NCBI GenBank assembly: GCA_947561395.2
Contig: OX387190.1
Coordinates: 20,702,858 to 20,766,857, forward strand
Direction of reading: 5' to 3'
Length of the DNA stretch: 64,000 bases
Source: Buxus sempervirens
Taxonomy: Eukaryota; Streptophyta; Magnoliopsida; Buxales; Buxaceae
The position numbers were made by a program, and so were the translations under genes. The notes under the pieces were generated by a model. The model searched no databases. It was not told the origin of the DNA and saw nothing but the letters and a program-made list of their open reading frames with translations. Below, piece after piece: positions 45,605 to 59,131 of the stretch (positions are counted from its first letter, which is position 1; each line of letters begins with the position of its first letter).

Positions 45605-48600
45605 TGTAAAATCCCGAATTTTAATAACATAAAAATTATTTTAGATTTTGTTGTTAATTAGTTTAATTAATGAAAAATTTTAATAATTGAGAAGAGGAAA
45701 TTAATTTGAGCTAAATTTAAAATCTAAATAGGATGAATTATTTAAAATGGGAAATTTTTATTTATTTGGGAAGATGCTGGTGTAGGTTATCTGTGGAGTG
45801 GCAGGTACCTGATCGCACACTTAAATGAGTTGAATAGGTAGGAATCCTTGCGTGGGCTAGGATGCACCAAATCAAGTGGTTTTAAAACTCGTCTAGCGGC
45901 AAAGTGTATTTAAAGTAAGTATAAATACTTAGAGTATTTAGACTCTAGGGTTTTCGTTTTTGCATACTTTTGGGAGTTCAAAGGATTTCGGCTGGGAGTC
46001 CTAGGGCGTTCAGGAGAAGAGCAATATCGTGTGTTCCAGTCGATCAAAGGGTTTTCATCGATTAGAGGGTGTTCAGAAAAATTACCGTGAGACCAGAGAA
46101 GGTTTTGGGCGACGATCGATGTTTCATTTCCAGTTCCCTGAGTTGCAGTGCAAGGATTTGAGCGTGCAAGAGGTGAGTAGCATCATTTTAAAACTGGGTT
46201 TTCTTATTTATTCGTGAGTTTAATCTGGATGCATGTGTATGCGTGTTTTCTGGAAGAAGATCGTCCGAGCGTGAGTTTCTTTAGTACTGAATGATGATAA
46301 ATAAAAATGTATTTAGAATAATTTCAAAAGTGGTTTAAATGTCTTATGGGGATATTAGGAGACTAGGAAAATTGTTACAGAGAGAAAAATTCCGGCCAGT
46401 CGTGTAGATCTGGAAATAACAAGCTTGCGCCAACTACATGTAGTCAGCGCAAAAGACTTTTCCCCTATCCGCCGAGCCCGCGCCTATCGCGCGCCTAGTT
46501 CGCACGGACCCCTTTTATATCCGCCGATCTCGCGCTAGTTTCGCGCTAACCTTGCGCCTAGTTCGCGCCCAGTCCATTTTAAGTAAGCGCGTAAGCGCGA
46601 GGTGTATTTGTTTTATTGAGTTCTCGCGCCTATCTTGCCTATCTCGCGCCTACCTTGCCTATCTCGCGCCTACCTCACGCCTGCCTCGCGCCAACCATCC
46701 CGAGGTCAGCGCACCTACCCAAATTGTTGAATTTGTTGAAAATAGCCCCCTTAATTACATGAAAGACATTTAAGTAAATGTCTTGTGTATTTATTGCTCA
46801 ATTTACTTAAGTCTTTACATGTAAATAAGGTTTTTACCCCCCCCCCCCCCTTTGGAACCAATAAAAATACTTCCAAGGTCTAATTCCCAGCCAATAAAAA
46901 GTCAACTTTTCAGTTCATGCCTAAATCCCGGTTTTTATCAAAAAGCCCGGTTTGGGTTTAATACCCCGATGAGTGATTCAGGAGCCCATAAAATTCTAGG
47001 AGATGTGTTTACCCTTCAATAGACTACAACCAAAATTTGAGCCTGAAAATTCCTTGTAGATTTGTCTAGAAAAATTATATACCAAAAGTCAACGTTTTTA
47101 ACTAGACTTAGAATATTTTGAGGTCCGAAACTTTTTGTCTCAGAATTGATTGCTTTTTTTGGTATGGTGACCTTATAGGGGATCCTAACAATATTCCACT
47201 CATTCAAAATATGTTTTGAGGATTTTATGACATTCGTTTTGATTGATTTGGTTTATGAAAGTGAAATTGAGAATCTAGAAGCTATTTGCTGATTGATGTT
47301 TAATCGAAGTTAGGATGCTGTAATTGTTTCTGTATAATGCATTTACTTCTAAAAAGTCAGTTTTGAGACCATATTTATTTTGCTGAAATGCATCTACACT
47401 ATTATGCTAGTTCATCTTCGAATGCACGGTACACTTCAGGATTGATTCACCTGAACATGTTGATCAATATGTCAGTTTTATATGATGGAAAACACATTGG
47501 GTTGATTTGCTAGTTTTATATTTACTGTTGATTTAGCTTGTCCTGAATCAAGAGTCTAAGCTTAGTAATGTGATGTATTTTGTTTTATTGGTGTAATGGC
47601 ATGGCCATGGAGTGTTGCCACGACCGGTGTAGAGTAGCCAGAAACCCTGAGTAGGCCTGGTTGTCAATGCTGATACCTGGAGTAGGCCGGCATTGGATGA
47701 CGATACCCTGAGTAGGCCGTCATTTCAGAGTGTCTGATAACCTGAGTAGGCCGGAACTGTGTACATGGAGGTGTGGATGTCGCTCTGGCATGTTGATTAA
47801 CCAATCTAAGCAACTACATGACATTGACCACTGTGGGGATTTGTTTATTTGGCACCATATGTTTTATCCGCTTGTTTATTGGTATTTATGGTTCACTGAA
47901 TGTGGTTTATCGGTTATCTGGTATTAGTATATTTTCCGCCAGTGTAGAGCAGCATCGTGACCCTGAGTGGTATGGTGTTGTCAATGCCGATACCCGGAGT
48001 AGGCCGGCATTGGATGACGCTGTCATTTCAATATCCGAAACCCTGAGTAGGCCGGATATACATTGAGAGGCGTGGGCATTGGTTATGATGTGACTTTATT
48101 GTTGATACGGGTTGGGACCCGTGTTATATCTTTTGAGTTGTTAAACTATGATTTCTTTGATATGTTGTTACCTGGTTATATGTGACTTTACGGCTATATG
48201 CATGATTTGATACCGTCTTTACTACTTGGTTTATACGATGGTTTTCCTCACGGATGTAAATTGGATCGTTGAAGTTTTGTTGGGTTATACGTGTTATCAT
48301 CGTTGTATATGGTTTGTAATCGTGGCATGTTTTAGGACTGAACTAAATGTATTTGTGCATGCATGTGCTGCTCACTGGGATATTCGTATCTCACCCCATT
48401 GCTTTCGTTTTGTTTTCAGATACTCTTAGAGAGCTCGATACTTGCGGGTAGTTATTTGGACATGTGAGTTTTATTTTAGTTTGGGAATATTTTAGCACAT
48501 TCTGTTATACAGTTATTGTTGTATTCATGTTTTTCCTTCACTCTGATATTGTGATCCTGTGTTTTAAATTAACCTCCGGGGATGAGTTACGGTGTTATTT

Positions 48601-48625
48601 CGTGACTCGGATCCGGTGCATTACA
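45605..48625 (+). mobile_element. Second giant LTR-like block, unit B
   Basis: TGTAAAATCCCG...GCATTACA, followed by ACACA and a C-run. Copy of 13529-16560 with indels, notably about 48 bp missing near 46420, an extra CTTGCCTATCTCGCGCCTAC unit near 46650 and a longer C-run at 46838. Confidence 0.7.
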
Positions 48626-48721
48626 ACACACCCCCCCCCCCCCCCAAATCAAGAGTTTACCATGTTTTTTTTTTTCTGATTATTATCAATAATGAAAATT
48701 ATATATAAAGAGGAGGAGATT

Positions 48722-49145
48722 AGAACTCCATAGAGAGTTGGTTTAAGTTCCAATTTCATTGATTGGATGAACTTTTGAAATTAAATTATAATTGCTTAAT
48801 TAATTGTATTATAAATGTTTATATCACCCACCCTGTTTGCATCAAAGACCTAGAATCATGAATTAAAGGTTGCTGAAGAATAATTAATAAAGGAGGGGGG
48901 TGTTTCGCGTTATTTGATATCAAGACAGTGTTTCACATTATTCATGGATGTCGCTAGAAAAAGAAAAAAAATAAACAAACAGAACCTTGGAGAAGAAAAT
49001 GGAAGAGAGAGTGTTGGGGGGGGGGGGTTGTTTCACGTTGTCTGCAATAGTGACAAAGATGATTAAGTCGTTGGGGAAAAGGAAAAAAAAGGGGAATGGT
49101 ACATGTTTAGAAGAAAAAGGAAGAGAGAGTTGGGGGGGGGGGGGG

Positions 49146-49183
<38 letters not shown>

Positions 49184-49476
49184 GAGGGGTGATAGAGAGA
49201 GAGTTATCGAGTTTAGAAGAACAATACAAACAAGAGCGTATGGGTTCAGTTCTATATCTAGTTCCTAATTCTTATCACGAATCTTGAATTCTCTCCTCTT
49301 GGGTAGGGAATTAGGTAAGCTAAAAAATAGCTTATAAGGCAATTCTACGGAATTGGGTAATAATTCTAATTCTAATTCTCCAATGTGCTTCCAAACGTAA
49401 GATTTGGAATTTAAGCCCACAATTCCAATTCTGTATTGAATTTTCGCCCCAATTCTCTGAACCAATCGGGGCCTAA
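48722..49476 (+). mobile_element. Left-truncated Harbinger-like element, unit B
   Basis: Right end GAACCAATCGGGGCC to 49473, then TAA. The left terminal repeat and adjacent DNA (A 16661-17003) are missing; the join GAGGAGATT/AGAACTCC shares ATT with both sides. Its poly-G and GA repeats (49128-49180) are longer than in A. Confidence 0.75.
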
Positions 49477-50811
49477 GGGATTCAAGAAGTTTAACAGTTA
49501 GAGCATATTTGTCTACAAGAATTAGGCTTATAGGTCGGGCTGTAGATTCGAATTGCGGTATATAATTATAAACATTTTCGGTTTGGTTGGACAACGAATT
49601 ACAATTTGAAATATTTCCACCAGTACTCTCTAAGGCATCTTTTCCTCTTTTCAACTCTCTATGACGTCTTCCCCACTGCCTATACCACACTCCACGACAT
49701 CTTTGAGCACGAACAAGTGGTGTTAATGGGCAAGGCTTAGGTTGGGCAAGGGCATTGGCATAACACAACTTATGAACACCCAAGCCCGGCCCGGCCTTAC
49801 ATCAAACTCATGAGTGATTGTCCAACCCCAGCAATATAAATTCTTATTAAGCCCAAGCCCGACCATTCTCTACTTCCTTTTAACAACAAAATATAGGTTA
49901 ATAAAGTTTGTTTATTTTTTCTAAGTTTAATAAATCATGTGAATATATATACACACACACACTAATTTAATAAATAATTGGTGCAAAGTACACTTATTAT
50001 TACGTTAATCTTATTACACAACCATTAAAATATTAAAACACTGTTGCAACAACCCTGGAAAATATATCTAGAAATCAATATAAATAATGTAAAAAATTCC
50101 TAAACAAGTAGCTAAATCTTTAGAGAGGGTCGGGCCGGGCCGGGTTGGGCCGAGCCCGCCTTATAATTAATGTGACCCATAAATTTGAGACCTGACCTCA
50201 CCCTATGGACTCAAAAACCTTGCCCAAGCCCAATCAAACATTGGGTCGGGCGGGTTACCTTGCCCATTACCTCCAACCATTTGACCATTCAACAATCATT
50301 GAGAAGGTTCAGGTATGTTATTGAATCTATTATCCCCTTGTCCTTCTTCTTCGTGTAATGTTAAGGTTTTTTTCTTTTTTTATAATCGACGTGTTGTGCT
50401 TGGTGTTTCTCTAGCCTTTTTTGATATGTTCCGATCTTTTTATTTTTTATTTTTAATCAATGCGTTCTATGGTTTCATACAGACACTCCCAGTACGACCC
50501 CCTTTTCTAGGTTAGACAAACATTGATGGCAAGTTTAGGGTGTTTTCATCATATGGATTATCGGCTAATTGTATGCCGGAAAACTCAAAAGTGGGTTGTA
50601 ATTCAACCAGTTTGGTTTGGTTTGGCTTTTTGGCTAAACCAAAACCAAACCAAAATAGGAATCATATTTTTAAACCAAACCAAAATGGAAATCATATTTT
50701 TAAACAAAGACGGAAAATTTGAATCAAAATTTTTTAAAATAACATATTTATATATCTATCCGTGTATTTATTACCCTTCAAAATTTGAAACACCAAACCT
50801 CTGCATTCTCC

Positions 50812-50845
<34 letters not shown>

Positions 50846-51819
50846 CTCTCTGCCTGCGTCGGGTCCTTTTCTTTCTGCAACGTCCTACATAGCTTAGATC
50901 ACCTTCGGTCCAAGTTCGATCATCATTTTCATCGTCGAGCGTCTTCTCTGGCGACCGGTAAGGTTCTTTATTCTTTTTCTTTTTCTTCTTCTGTATTTAT
51001 GGCCTAAACTACCTATTCACTATTTCTCCCAATTGTGAAAACGAAAAAATCAACAGGAGTACCCTTTTTTATCACAAGAATACAATCTGGTTTGAATAAA
51101 TTATTTGCCACAACGATAATACCAAATTTGGGGAGGAAGCAATGTAATATTTTCAACTGTAAGCGGCTCTCTGTTAATGGCATCATTATTGGTTGAATTC
51201 GTCCCGTGGGATATGTTGGATTGAAATGAAAAGCTGTGGGTCTTGATTGATTTCTTGGTGCTCGACTGTATTGTGTTGGATTCAATGTGTTAAAGTATTT
51301 CAAATACTTATGGTTTAGCCGTTCTATCAAACAATTGGGGGTTTTGATTATTTGAGGCTTGGGACATTAGATTTATTTTTTGAGTGGCTCTTTGTGTGAG
51401 CCTTAGTCCAGATCTCTGGCACAGGCTATTGAAAATTTTAAAAAAGGGGGGGAAATTGGTAAAAGTTTTTTTTCCCCTTTTTTCTCAATCTTGAATATTA
51501 TCATTCCACTACTAGTTTCCTTTTCGAATTGAATTTTTACCTTAGATTCCCCTAAGACATTTTTTAACCTACTATTTCCATTTAAGTGGTCATTTCACCT
51601 CATTTCTCAGAGGGTTGTATCTAAATCTCATGTTTGCTCTTTTATCAATTTTTTTTTTAAAAACTACTAATTTTTTCTTTTTGGGTTTTTCATTAACTTG
51701 TGCGATGAATCAAGACTTTTCTTGAAATAATTTTGCAACCTTTGCAAGTTCCTAACTCATTATTTCCTTCTTATTTGTTCCACCTTTGACTGTTATTAAA
51801 TTTTCAACTCTATTATTTA
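49477..51819. other. Non-coding with TC-rich leader-like stretch, unit B
   Basis: Matches A 17741-20007. The (TC)n run is at about 50816-50842 and the donor-like ACCG/GTAAGG at 50954-50963. An extra 95 bp at 51430-51525 is absent from A. Confidence 0.55.
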
Positions 51820-52098
51820 AGGTCATAGGTCATAGATCATTGCAATCTTTAGGATTTCTTCTCCTACCACATTCTTAGGTCCAAAGTTTTGACTGCTATG
51901 TGTTCTACTGTGTCCTCCACTTTTATCTCCAACATGACTATTAAGATCCCTCCCGGTAAATTCTTTCGCATCAATAATTGCTTGAATAAAACCATATATT
52001 TCTTCTCAAAATTGTTTTCTAATTTTTTTTGGTAATACTTCTTGAGCTGCATAGGCACTGATGATGCTAAGAATTTGTTGTCTAAAACAAGTGAACCA
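51820..52098 (-). pseudogene. RTE-type LINE endonuclease fragment, unit B
   Basis: Copy of the fragment at 20008-20279 with a few substitutions; same interrupted frame. Confidence 0.65.
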
Positions 52099-55039
52099 CC
52101 ATTAAATTATTGCCAAGCCTTCTAACACCTATAACATCACTCTTTAAGTTCTTTTATACCATAATTCCTACACCTTTTTAACTGTTAGCTTTCTGCATAT
52201 GTACTCATCAACCTTTTGAGCCTTATTTCCTTATATTTAATGTTTTATGGTTAAATTGCATTAATTTTGTTTATTTTCACAATATCTACTCATCCTAAGA
52301 TCTTCCTGTTTAAACTTTCTATATTTCCATGCAGCTAATTGATCCTGATTTCTTTGGCTGGCTTATTTGTTTGTGTTTGTCCATTTAAAATTTTAATGCA
52401 ATAACCCTTGCTTACTTATTGTTGCAATTGAATGTTTTTGTATTGAGTCATATACCAAAATGTCCTAGCAAGTCCTTGCCTAATTATCACTACAACCAGG
52501 TTCCAACATAGCAATTTTTTTTAGGAAGAAACCCTACCATTGGATCTAGGTAATGTTTCAAGATTTATATCATAAGAGACTTAGATAGAAATTTTGCAAA
52601 TGTTGCCAAGTTGATGTAACTCTTCTCTTTTACTTAGCCTTGTGATCAGCAATGACCAAAAGATAATGCTAATGCAAAACAAAACTGATGGGGTTTGCAA
52701 TAATAAAGAAATAGGCAAAAACTAGGAGGTTAATAACAGATATTATCAATTTTGAGCCTCATAGCTCTTTTGGCAAGTAGACCCAATACCTGATTAGATT
52801 ATTTAATTGAAAAACTAGGAATTTTGGAATTTAAAAAATTGTAATATTCTAAGTGTCAGTTACGATTGAGCATCTTTTGCTTTATGTTTCAATTTTTGTA
52901 GATTCCCCTTTGGTCACACGAGCTTTAACTGCTACTATGAAGCCTTTCGTCATTTTCATTATTTCTCAAGTAATACTAGCTTGATGTTGTACATTTACAA
53001 TCCAATGCTTTTGTTGTTGACACTTATCTGTTAGTTAAGTCTACAACACCCCACCCCCTTTCATCACTCTATTCCAAGTAACACCTATATTCTTGTATTA
53101 TGTCAAATGATCAAAATGTTACAATGTTTTCTCCTAATAACTCTTCTGAAACAGGTTGTATGATAAGCTGCAGTTTTACATCATTTAATTGTTTGGGAGC
53201 ACCAAATCTAGGATTGCTAGCATTTATAAATAATTTTTCCAAATAACTTGATGACATGGTAGTTTGAAACATATTAGTTTTGAGGTGCATTACTCATATT
53301 TTTGCTTTGTAAAGTACTTTTTTTGGAAAGGCTTTTTTCTAATGAACTTTTTCTTCTTTAGTTAGATGTGCTTTGTGTGTTATAACAGGAAAATGAAAGA
53401 TACATTTAGGGTATGTTGAGTTTGACAGAATTTATAGGAAGGAAAGGAAAATGAACTTTTAATTAACATTTGTGTGTTTGGTTCATACTTCATAGGAAAA
53501 TGTGGCCCACCAAAAGAGTTCCATTTTTTTTTCCCGCTAAAAGAACCTCAAAGTTTTCCTCCCAAAATGAAGGGAAAAAAAAGAAAAGGAAAGGAAGCGC
53601 TATTTTACTTTCATTTCCACTGTTTTCCATACACAGCATTATATTTCATTCATTCTTTGCGACAAAGTAATTCATCCAGTTACTTGAGAATGTATAAGTA
53701 GTTTACTCATTGGCAGAATTGATAACTTTAAGTTGGTATATGTTACCAAAGGAACCATTATGGAAGATTAAAGATGTTTTCCCCAATAACTAGCTTATTA
53801 ATTGCTCCAATCATGTGAATAAATGAACTTACAATCCATAGGACTCATTTCACTGCAAAAGTTCTCCTCCTTTCTATGGAGAATAAAACATGAATTGATT
53901 TGGTTATGTAGTTTTGGTAAATGTGATAGGCAACTGGTGATACCATCTAGCAATGACATCTAGGGATACATATCTTGATGAATTGGGGAATGAGCCTCAG
54001 CTTGTTGACCCCTCCCAAAATGGTGACATGCTTGATATCAATGAACTTGTTCAATATCATGCTCAAGATTCTTTAAAGCCTGACATAATTGATGCTACCA
54101 GTGCCCATAAATTAGTACTATAGTTTGAAATTGGTATAAGTTTATCTATGAATATGTGAATTCTAGCTTGGTGAATCTCTTTCGCTGCAATTAAATTTTT
54201 TTATAAAATGCTACCACAATAACATTTTTTTTTTCACTTGGTTATGTTGAACTCTATTGTTTATGTGCCTTGTACTCAGTCAATGCAAGGGTTTTACTGT
54301 ACACTCAGCCCAACAGTGTGGGTCAAGATTTTGTATTTTTTGATATTTCTTGTTGCAATACTCAAATTGTAATTTCTTTTTACTTGGTCATGCTGAATTT
54401 GGCCTAAGATTGTAGTGGAGCCTCAAGAAAAATTTTGGGTTTTTCTCATTTCAAAACTCAAATTACATTTTTTATTCATTGGTGTGATTTCAATTTTGAC
54501 CAGGAGAGGGTTTTGTGTTCTGTAATCCTATTTTTCACAAATCTAGTGAAAGAACCCCCATTATCCATGGAAATAGGCATCTTTACCAAACAACAAAATT
54601 TGTGTCTTTGTCAATTTTATTTTCTTTCTTGGATTGCACATTGACCACATTTAATATTGTGAATTGTGATATTTTAGTCGGATAACAAATTGGTGTGGTC
54701 TATTATAGATTGCCAGAATTACTCTTTTAGGTCAGTGGCTTTTTTGTATCATCCATACAGTTTATAGTGATTTATTCATGCAGACAAAGCATTTTATGAA
54801 CATTGGCTAGGAATTAATTCAGTCATATTCATTAACCATGTAATTTGCTTGTTAACAGTTTTTGCATCTAGATGGAAGACTTGGAAGCCCAAGTTCAATA
54901 AAACAGACATGAGAGGGAAGAAAACCCAAGGACTGAGGAGGAGTAGATACTTGGGAAATGGGAAACTGAAGCTTATGTTGCTCCTTCCAAGGAAATATGG
55001 CAAGTATCAGTTGATCTTGCCATGTAGGATCCTTATACT
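52099..55039. other. Non-coding, unit B
   Basis: Matches A 20280-23224. Contains the B version of the small open stretch (53957-54122). Confidence 0.5.
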
Positions 55040-55395
55040 TTATAGCAATATACCTAGGCAATGCATAAGAGAGTATAGAACCTTCAGGTTTGCTGAGTTT
55101 TTCGTATATCCGTAAGATTTACTGGTCTTGTTGAGATGCATTGCTGATATGTAACAGTATGCTGCTTATGTCTGTAAGAACAGGGAGAAACAGCCTAAGT
55201 TACTGTTTTTTTTCCTTTTTCTATAGCAATATACCTAGGCAATGCATAAGAGAGTATACAACCTTCAGATTTGCTGAGCTTTTCATATATCAGTAAAATT
55301 TACTGGTCTTGTTGAGATGCATTGCGAATATGTACTAGTATGCTGCTTATTTTTGTAAGATCATGGAGAAACAGCCTAAGTTACTGTTTTTCTTT
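55040..55395. repeat. Local tandem duplication of about 180 bp, unit B
   Basis: Same duplicated stretch as 23225-23580 in unit A. Confidence 0.8.
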
Positions 55396-56907
55396 TTTCT
55401 TGAAAGTGGAAATGATGTTAAATTCTACCTGATTGGTACAAGCCTTCACCTTGCCATTGTTTCTTTTAAAACAAGCTACCCGATATTTGAAAGTGCAGTA
55501 TTTAAGAAAACTTGGAAATAACTTAGATCAATTATTCAGATAGGTGAAAATATTGCAGAAATATTAATATCACACATGGAATTTGGGTTAGATGGCTTAA
55601 GCAAAGGTGCTTGTAGAGCATTATGTGGTTTATTTGCTCCATTCAAAACAAAAAGCAATTTTCATAAGATAGTTACTAGGCCTGCTATTATGGATATTGC
55701 AAAATTACCTAAGCAATCTTTTCATGCAATGGGTTTTTTCTGAAATCAAGTTTTTGATAGATATGTGGAAAGATAAGTTCAGGAATGAAAATATTGGAGT
55801 GGGTCTAAGAGTCTCTATTGAAATAGATAAATAAAAGATAATAGGTTAAAGTGAAAAGGGACCCATGGATTTTCTCATAAGGTGTAAGGATATTTAAAAA
55901 TTGAGTAAGACCACACAATTTATTTATTGCAGGGGTTTGGGTTCAGTTTGTCCACTTTGGATGACACTCAATCCCATGTATGATGAAGTGTTCTATTTAC
56001 ATTGATGAGGATGATGGTGATGAGTACGATGCAGTTGCACGTGTAGAAGAGTGCAACTGCATTGTGATTTAGGTGGTCCTTATGATGATAATGAGAAATA
56101 TGAAATTATTGCTAATGATATTCTTCTTGGGGAGCACATGCTCACAGGTTTTGGTAACTTGGTAGTGTCAATGCTTACCAAGATTGCTGGTATCTCCTTT
56201 AGTGGATGCTGTAGGTAAATTACTAGTGGCTAATGGGTTCAGTTGACTTATTTGAGCTGTGGATGTTGTTATTGCAAGTTTAATTTATTGGCTTACATTT
56301 AGCAGGTGTGCATTGGGCTTTTCTTCTTGCATGAGTGCTGCCTACTGCATAATTTATGATATTGTAGATTTAGCAATGGAAATGGAGATGATTTTGAGCT
56401 TGATTGTGATTCCACGTGCATTAGAGTTTCCTTGCTTCTCATTCTCATATATAATGGAAGATTCTTCATAGATATGCAATGATTGTATACCTTAATTTTG
56501 AGATTTTCTTATGGATTGTTAATTATATGATGTTATTCCTTTATGATGTTTGTTCTTATGAAACTATATATACATATGAATTTGTTTTGTGTGTTTGTGT
56601 AGATGTAAGACCATGGTTTTAAACTTAAGAATGGTTCATGTTTAGACTGATACATATGGTTGATGCTGGAGCAGAACACTCATAACTAAGCAAAACCATT
56701 TTCCCTTTCAGAAAATTCACAAAAAATATTTTAAAAACAGTAAATTACATAATTGGGTAAATTTTGGGCGAGTTGTAAAAAAAACTGTTGAAAAATCTTT
56801 GATGAGAAAATGGGAAAATTTAAAAAAATAATTTAGGAGGGTATGTTTATTTTTGCACTAGCTTCTCTACCTTTTGATTGTTTTCATTTGTTAATATTGT
56901 ACTGCAG
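55396..56907. other. Non-coding upstream of securin gene, unit B
   Basis: Matches A 23581-25070. A perfect 12-bp inverted repeat at 56029-56062 is B-specific; in A the right arm is missing. Confidence 0.5.
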
Positions 56908-56961
56908 AGTCATCATTGAAGTTTGCTTGTCAGGACAAAAAGGAAAGGGTAAGGACAACCA

Positions 56962-57904
56962 ATGGCAAGTAATCGAGCCCGTCAGCAAATGATTTTTCAA
57001 AATGAGAATTTGGATTTTCACCATAAAGGTACCCTGTAACATGTCTCTGTCTGTTCTCTTACCATGTTTCTATTTGTATCTAATATTCTCAGTGTTTATC
57101 ATTATTGGATTAAGTAAAATCAGCTGTAGGATCAGTAGCTGATGGAAGAACCACGAGTGTTAAGAAAGCCTCTAAGAGAGTTGCACTTAATGATATTTCA
57201 AATTCATCTCTTCATCACGGAGCATCATCAAGGAAGAAAACTCATGAAAAGGATGAGTTCGATATCTCTGAGGAAGTGTTCTTGCACGATCATCAGAAGT
57301 GCATAGATGCGCAAAGAAAAGAATTGGAATATAATTTCGAATTGGTTCTTCTTGGACATGGTAAAGATGCAATTATGTTGTATAATTATCTATTATATGA
57401 ATGTTTTCACCCCTTTTTTCTTCATTTTCCTGGTGATTTTTTGGTTATATTTAGCAATGGCTGCTTGTTTCTGCAGATTCTGTAACCTCTATGTCGTCAT
57501 CTAAATCTGAACAAGAAAAGGTTTGTTATGTGCTTAAATTTTCTTTACTTGTTTCTTTCTAATTTGTTTTTTTGCCAGTTATAGCTTTTTCATGATCATG
57601 GATATAGTTGTGTAATATCATTCTAACTGGTTTGCTTTAGATTGGTTTGGATTGTCCACCTAGGGGATTGGAGCCAATAAAAGAAGTGCCAATGTCTGAC
57701 TTCTCTTCTTGCCCGGACTCTCCAACTCTGTGGGACTCACCTCGCTCTCCAACTCTATGGCACTTACCTCCAATTCTGAGGGACTCACCTCGCTCTCCAA
57801 CTCTGTGGGACTCACCTAGCTCTCCAACTCTATGGGACTCACCTCCTTTCCCATGGAAATTTGAGCGTGTTGAATTTGTTCTCAAGCCAAGAATTGATGA
57901 CTGA
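56962..57904 (+). CDS. PANS1-like: PATRONUS-like plant securin, unit B copy (four exons)
   Basis: Exons 56962-57028, 57124-57360, 57477-57520 and 57641-57904, all at a constant offset of 31837 from the unit A gene, with the same splice sites and the same 203-residue product; I see no coding difference. Landmarks: RVALNDISN destruction box, FLHDHQKC segment, SPTLW repeats, C-terminal PWKFERVEF. Role inferred from the PATRONUS/securin family: separase inhibition and protection of sister-centromere cohesion. Upstream sequence has drifted slightly between units beyond about 56790, while the gene and 3' flank have not. Confidence 0.85.
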
Positions 57905-59131
57905 ATGGAACATTTTTATGTACTCCCTTTTACATATGTTTGTTATCCTGTATTATTTCATGGTAATATAGTCTCTGTTTTTTGTTTTCATTTACCTGAA
58001 AACATTTTCCATCATCTTTCAATTTGATGCTTATATATACCTGAATCATCTGCATATACAGGGGAGTACTAGAAAATATTCCACATTCTTGTATAAGATT
58101 TACCTTTTTCTACATTCCAATGCAAGAAAAGGTTAACAAAAGCAATAGATCCTGTAGCATCACCCTACACACTAATGTTTTTTCTATAGGAGTTTTATAG
58201 GTTTCCTAGTATGTTTTGCCTTGTTTTATGCAAGGATGTTTGAGGGGCCCACTGCCCTCTCGTGTTCCTCTCATGGCCACATTTTGAACTTTTTATATTC
58301 ATCATGATACATCACTGGTTGACTTGTCTTATCTAGCTTTCCTTGTTTGATTTTTTTCGATGAACTGTTCATCAACCCTTGACTCGTACATGCACAGAGC
58401 TGGTTGCGCCCGGCACTTACAACACGCCAATCTTGTGAAACACCGATCAGTGCCGCCGTTTAAGATAACTGAGTTAATGTCCCAATTAAACTAAATCAAA
58501 CCAAACCCGACTTAACACAAGTCTTCCTAAACTGAACCAAACCGAACCTAACCTAAAGATGCATACATGTTCGGTAAAGATTTATTTTTGAGGGACCAGT
58601 TCTTAATTTGGTTGGTTTTGGGTTGACAGTTAGACACCTCGGTTTGGTCATGTCGAAATATTCCACTGCCCTCTCGTGGGGTACTTGTTCATCCCGCACC
58701 ATTGCCATCCCTATCATTGAGTAATCAATATTCAACTATATAATTTGGTGGGGATCCAAATCCTCCCTACGGTACTTTGCTAGTCAACTTAAAATCAATT
58801 GGACATTATTAAATCAGATGAAACCCTGCATCATGTCTTAGATGACCAATTAATTAATTCATGCAATTGAAATGATTAAACTTTTAATCCAACTCACCAC
58901 TGTCCGAAGTGTCACTCTCAATCTAAGTTATTTGCTATCATAATTTTGTGATATTCACCTTTTATTTCCTTAATTATTTTATTTTATTTTTGTAAAAACC
59001 CAGAACTAGTTTATTTCATTCAAAAAGGAGATCAGTATATCAAGTAGGGCGTAAGCCACTCTCGGATACAAAAACCAAACAAAAACAAAGTGACACCCAT
59101 AACCAAATTTAATGAAATACTCCTAGCAATC
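57905..59131. other. 3' flank of the securin gene, unit B
   Basis: Near-identical to A 26068-27293. No further gene recognised. Confidence 0.6.
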
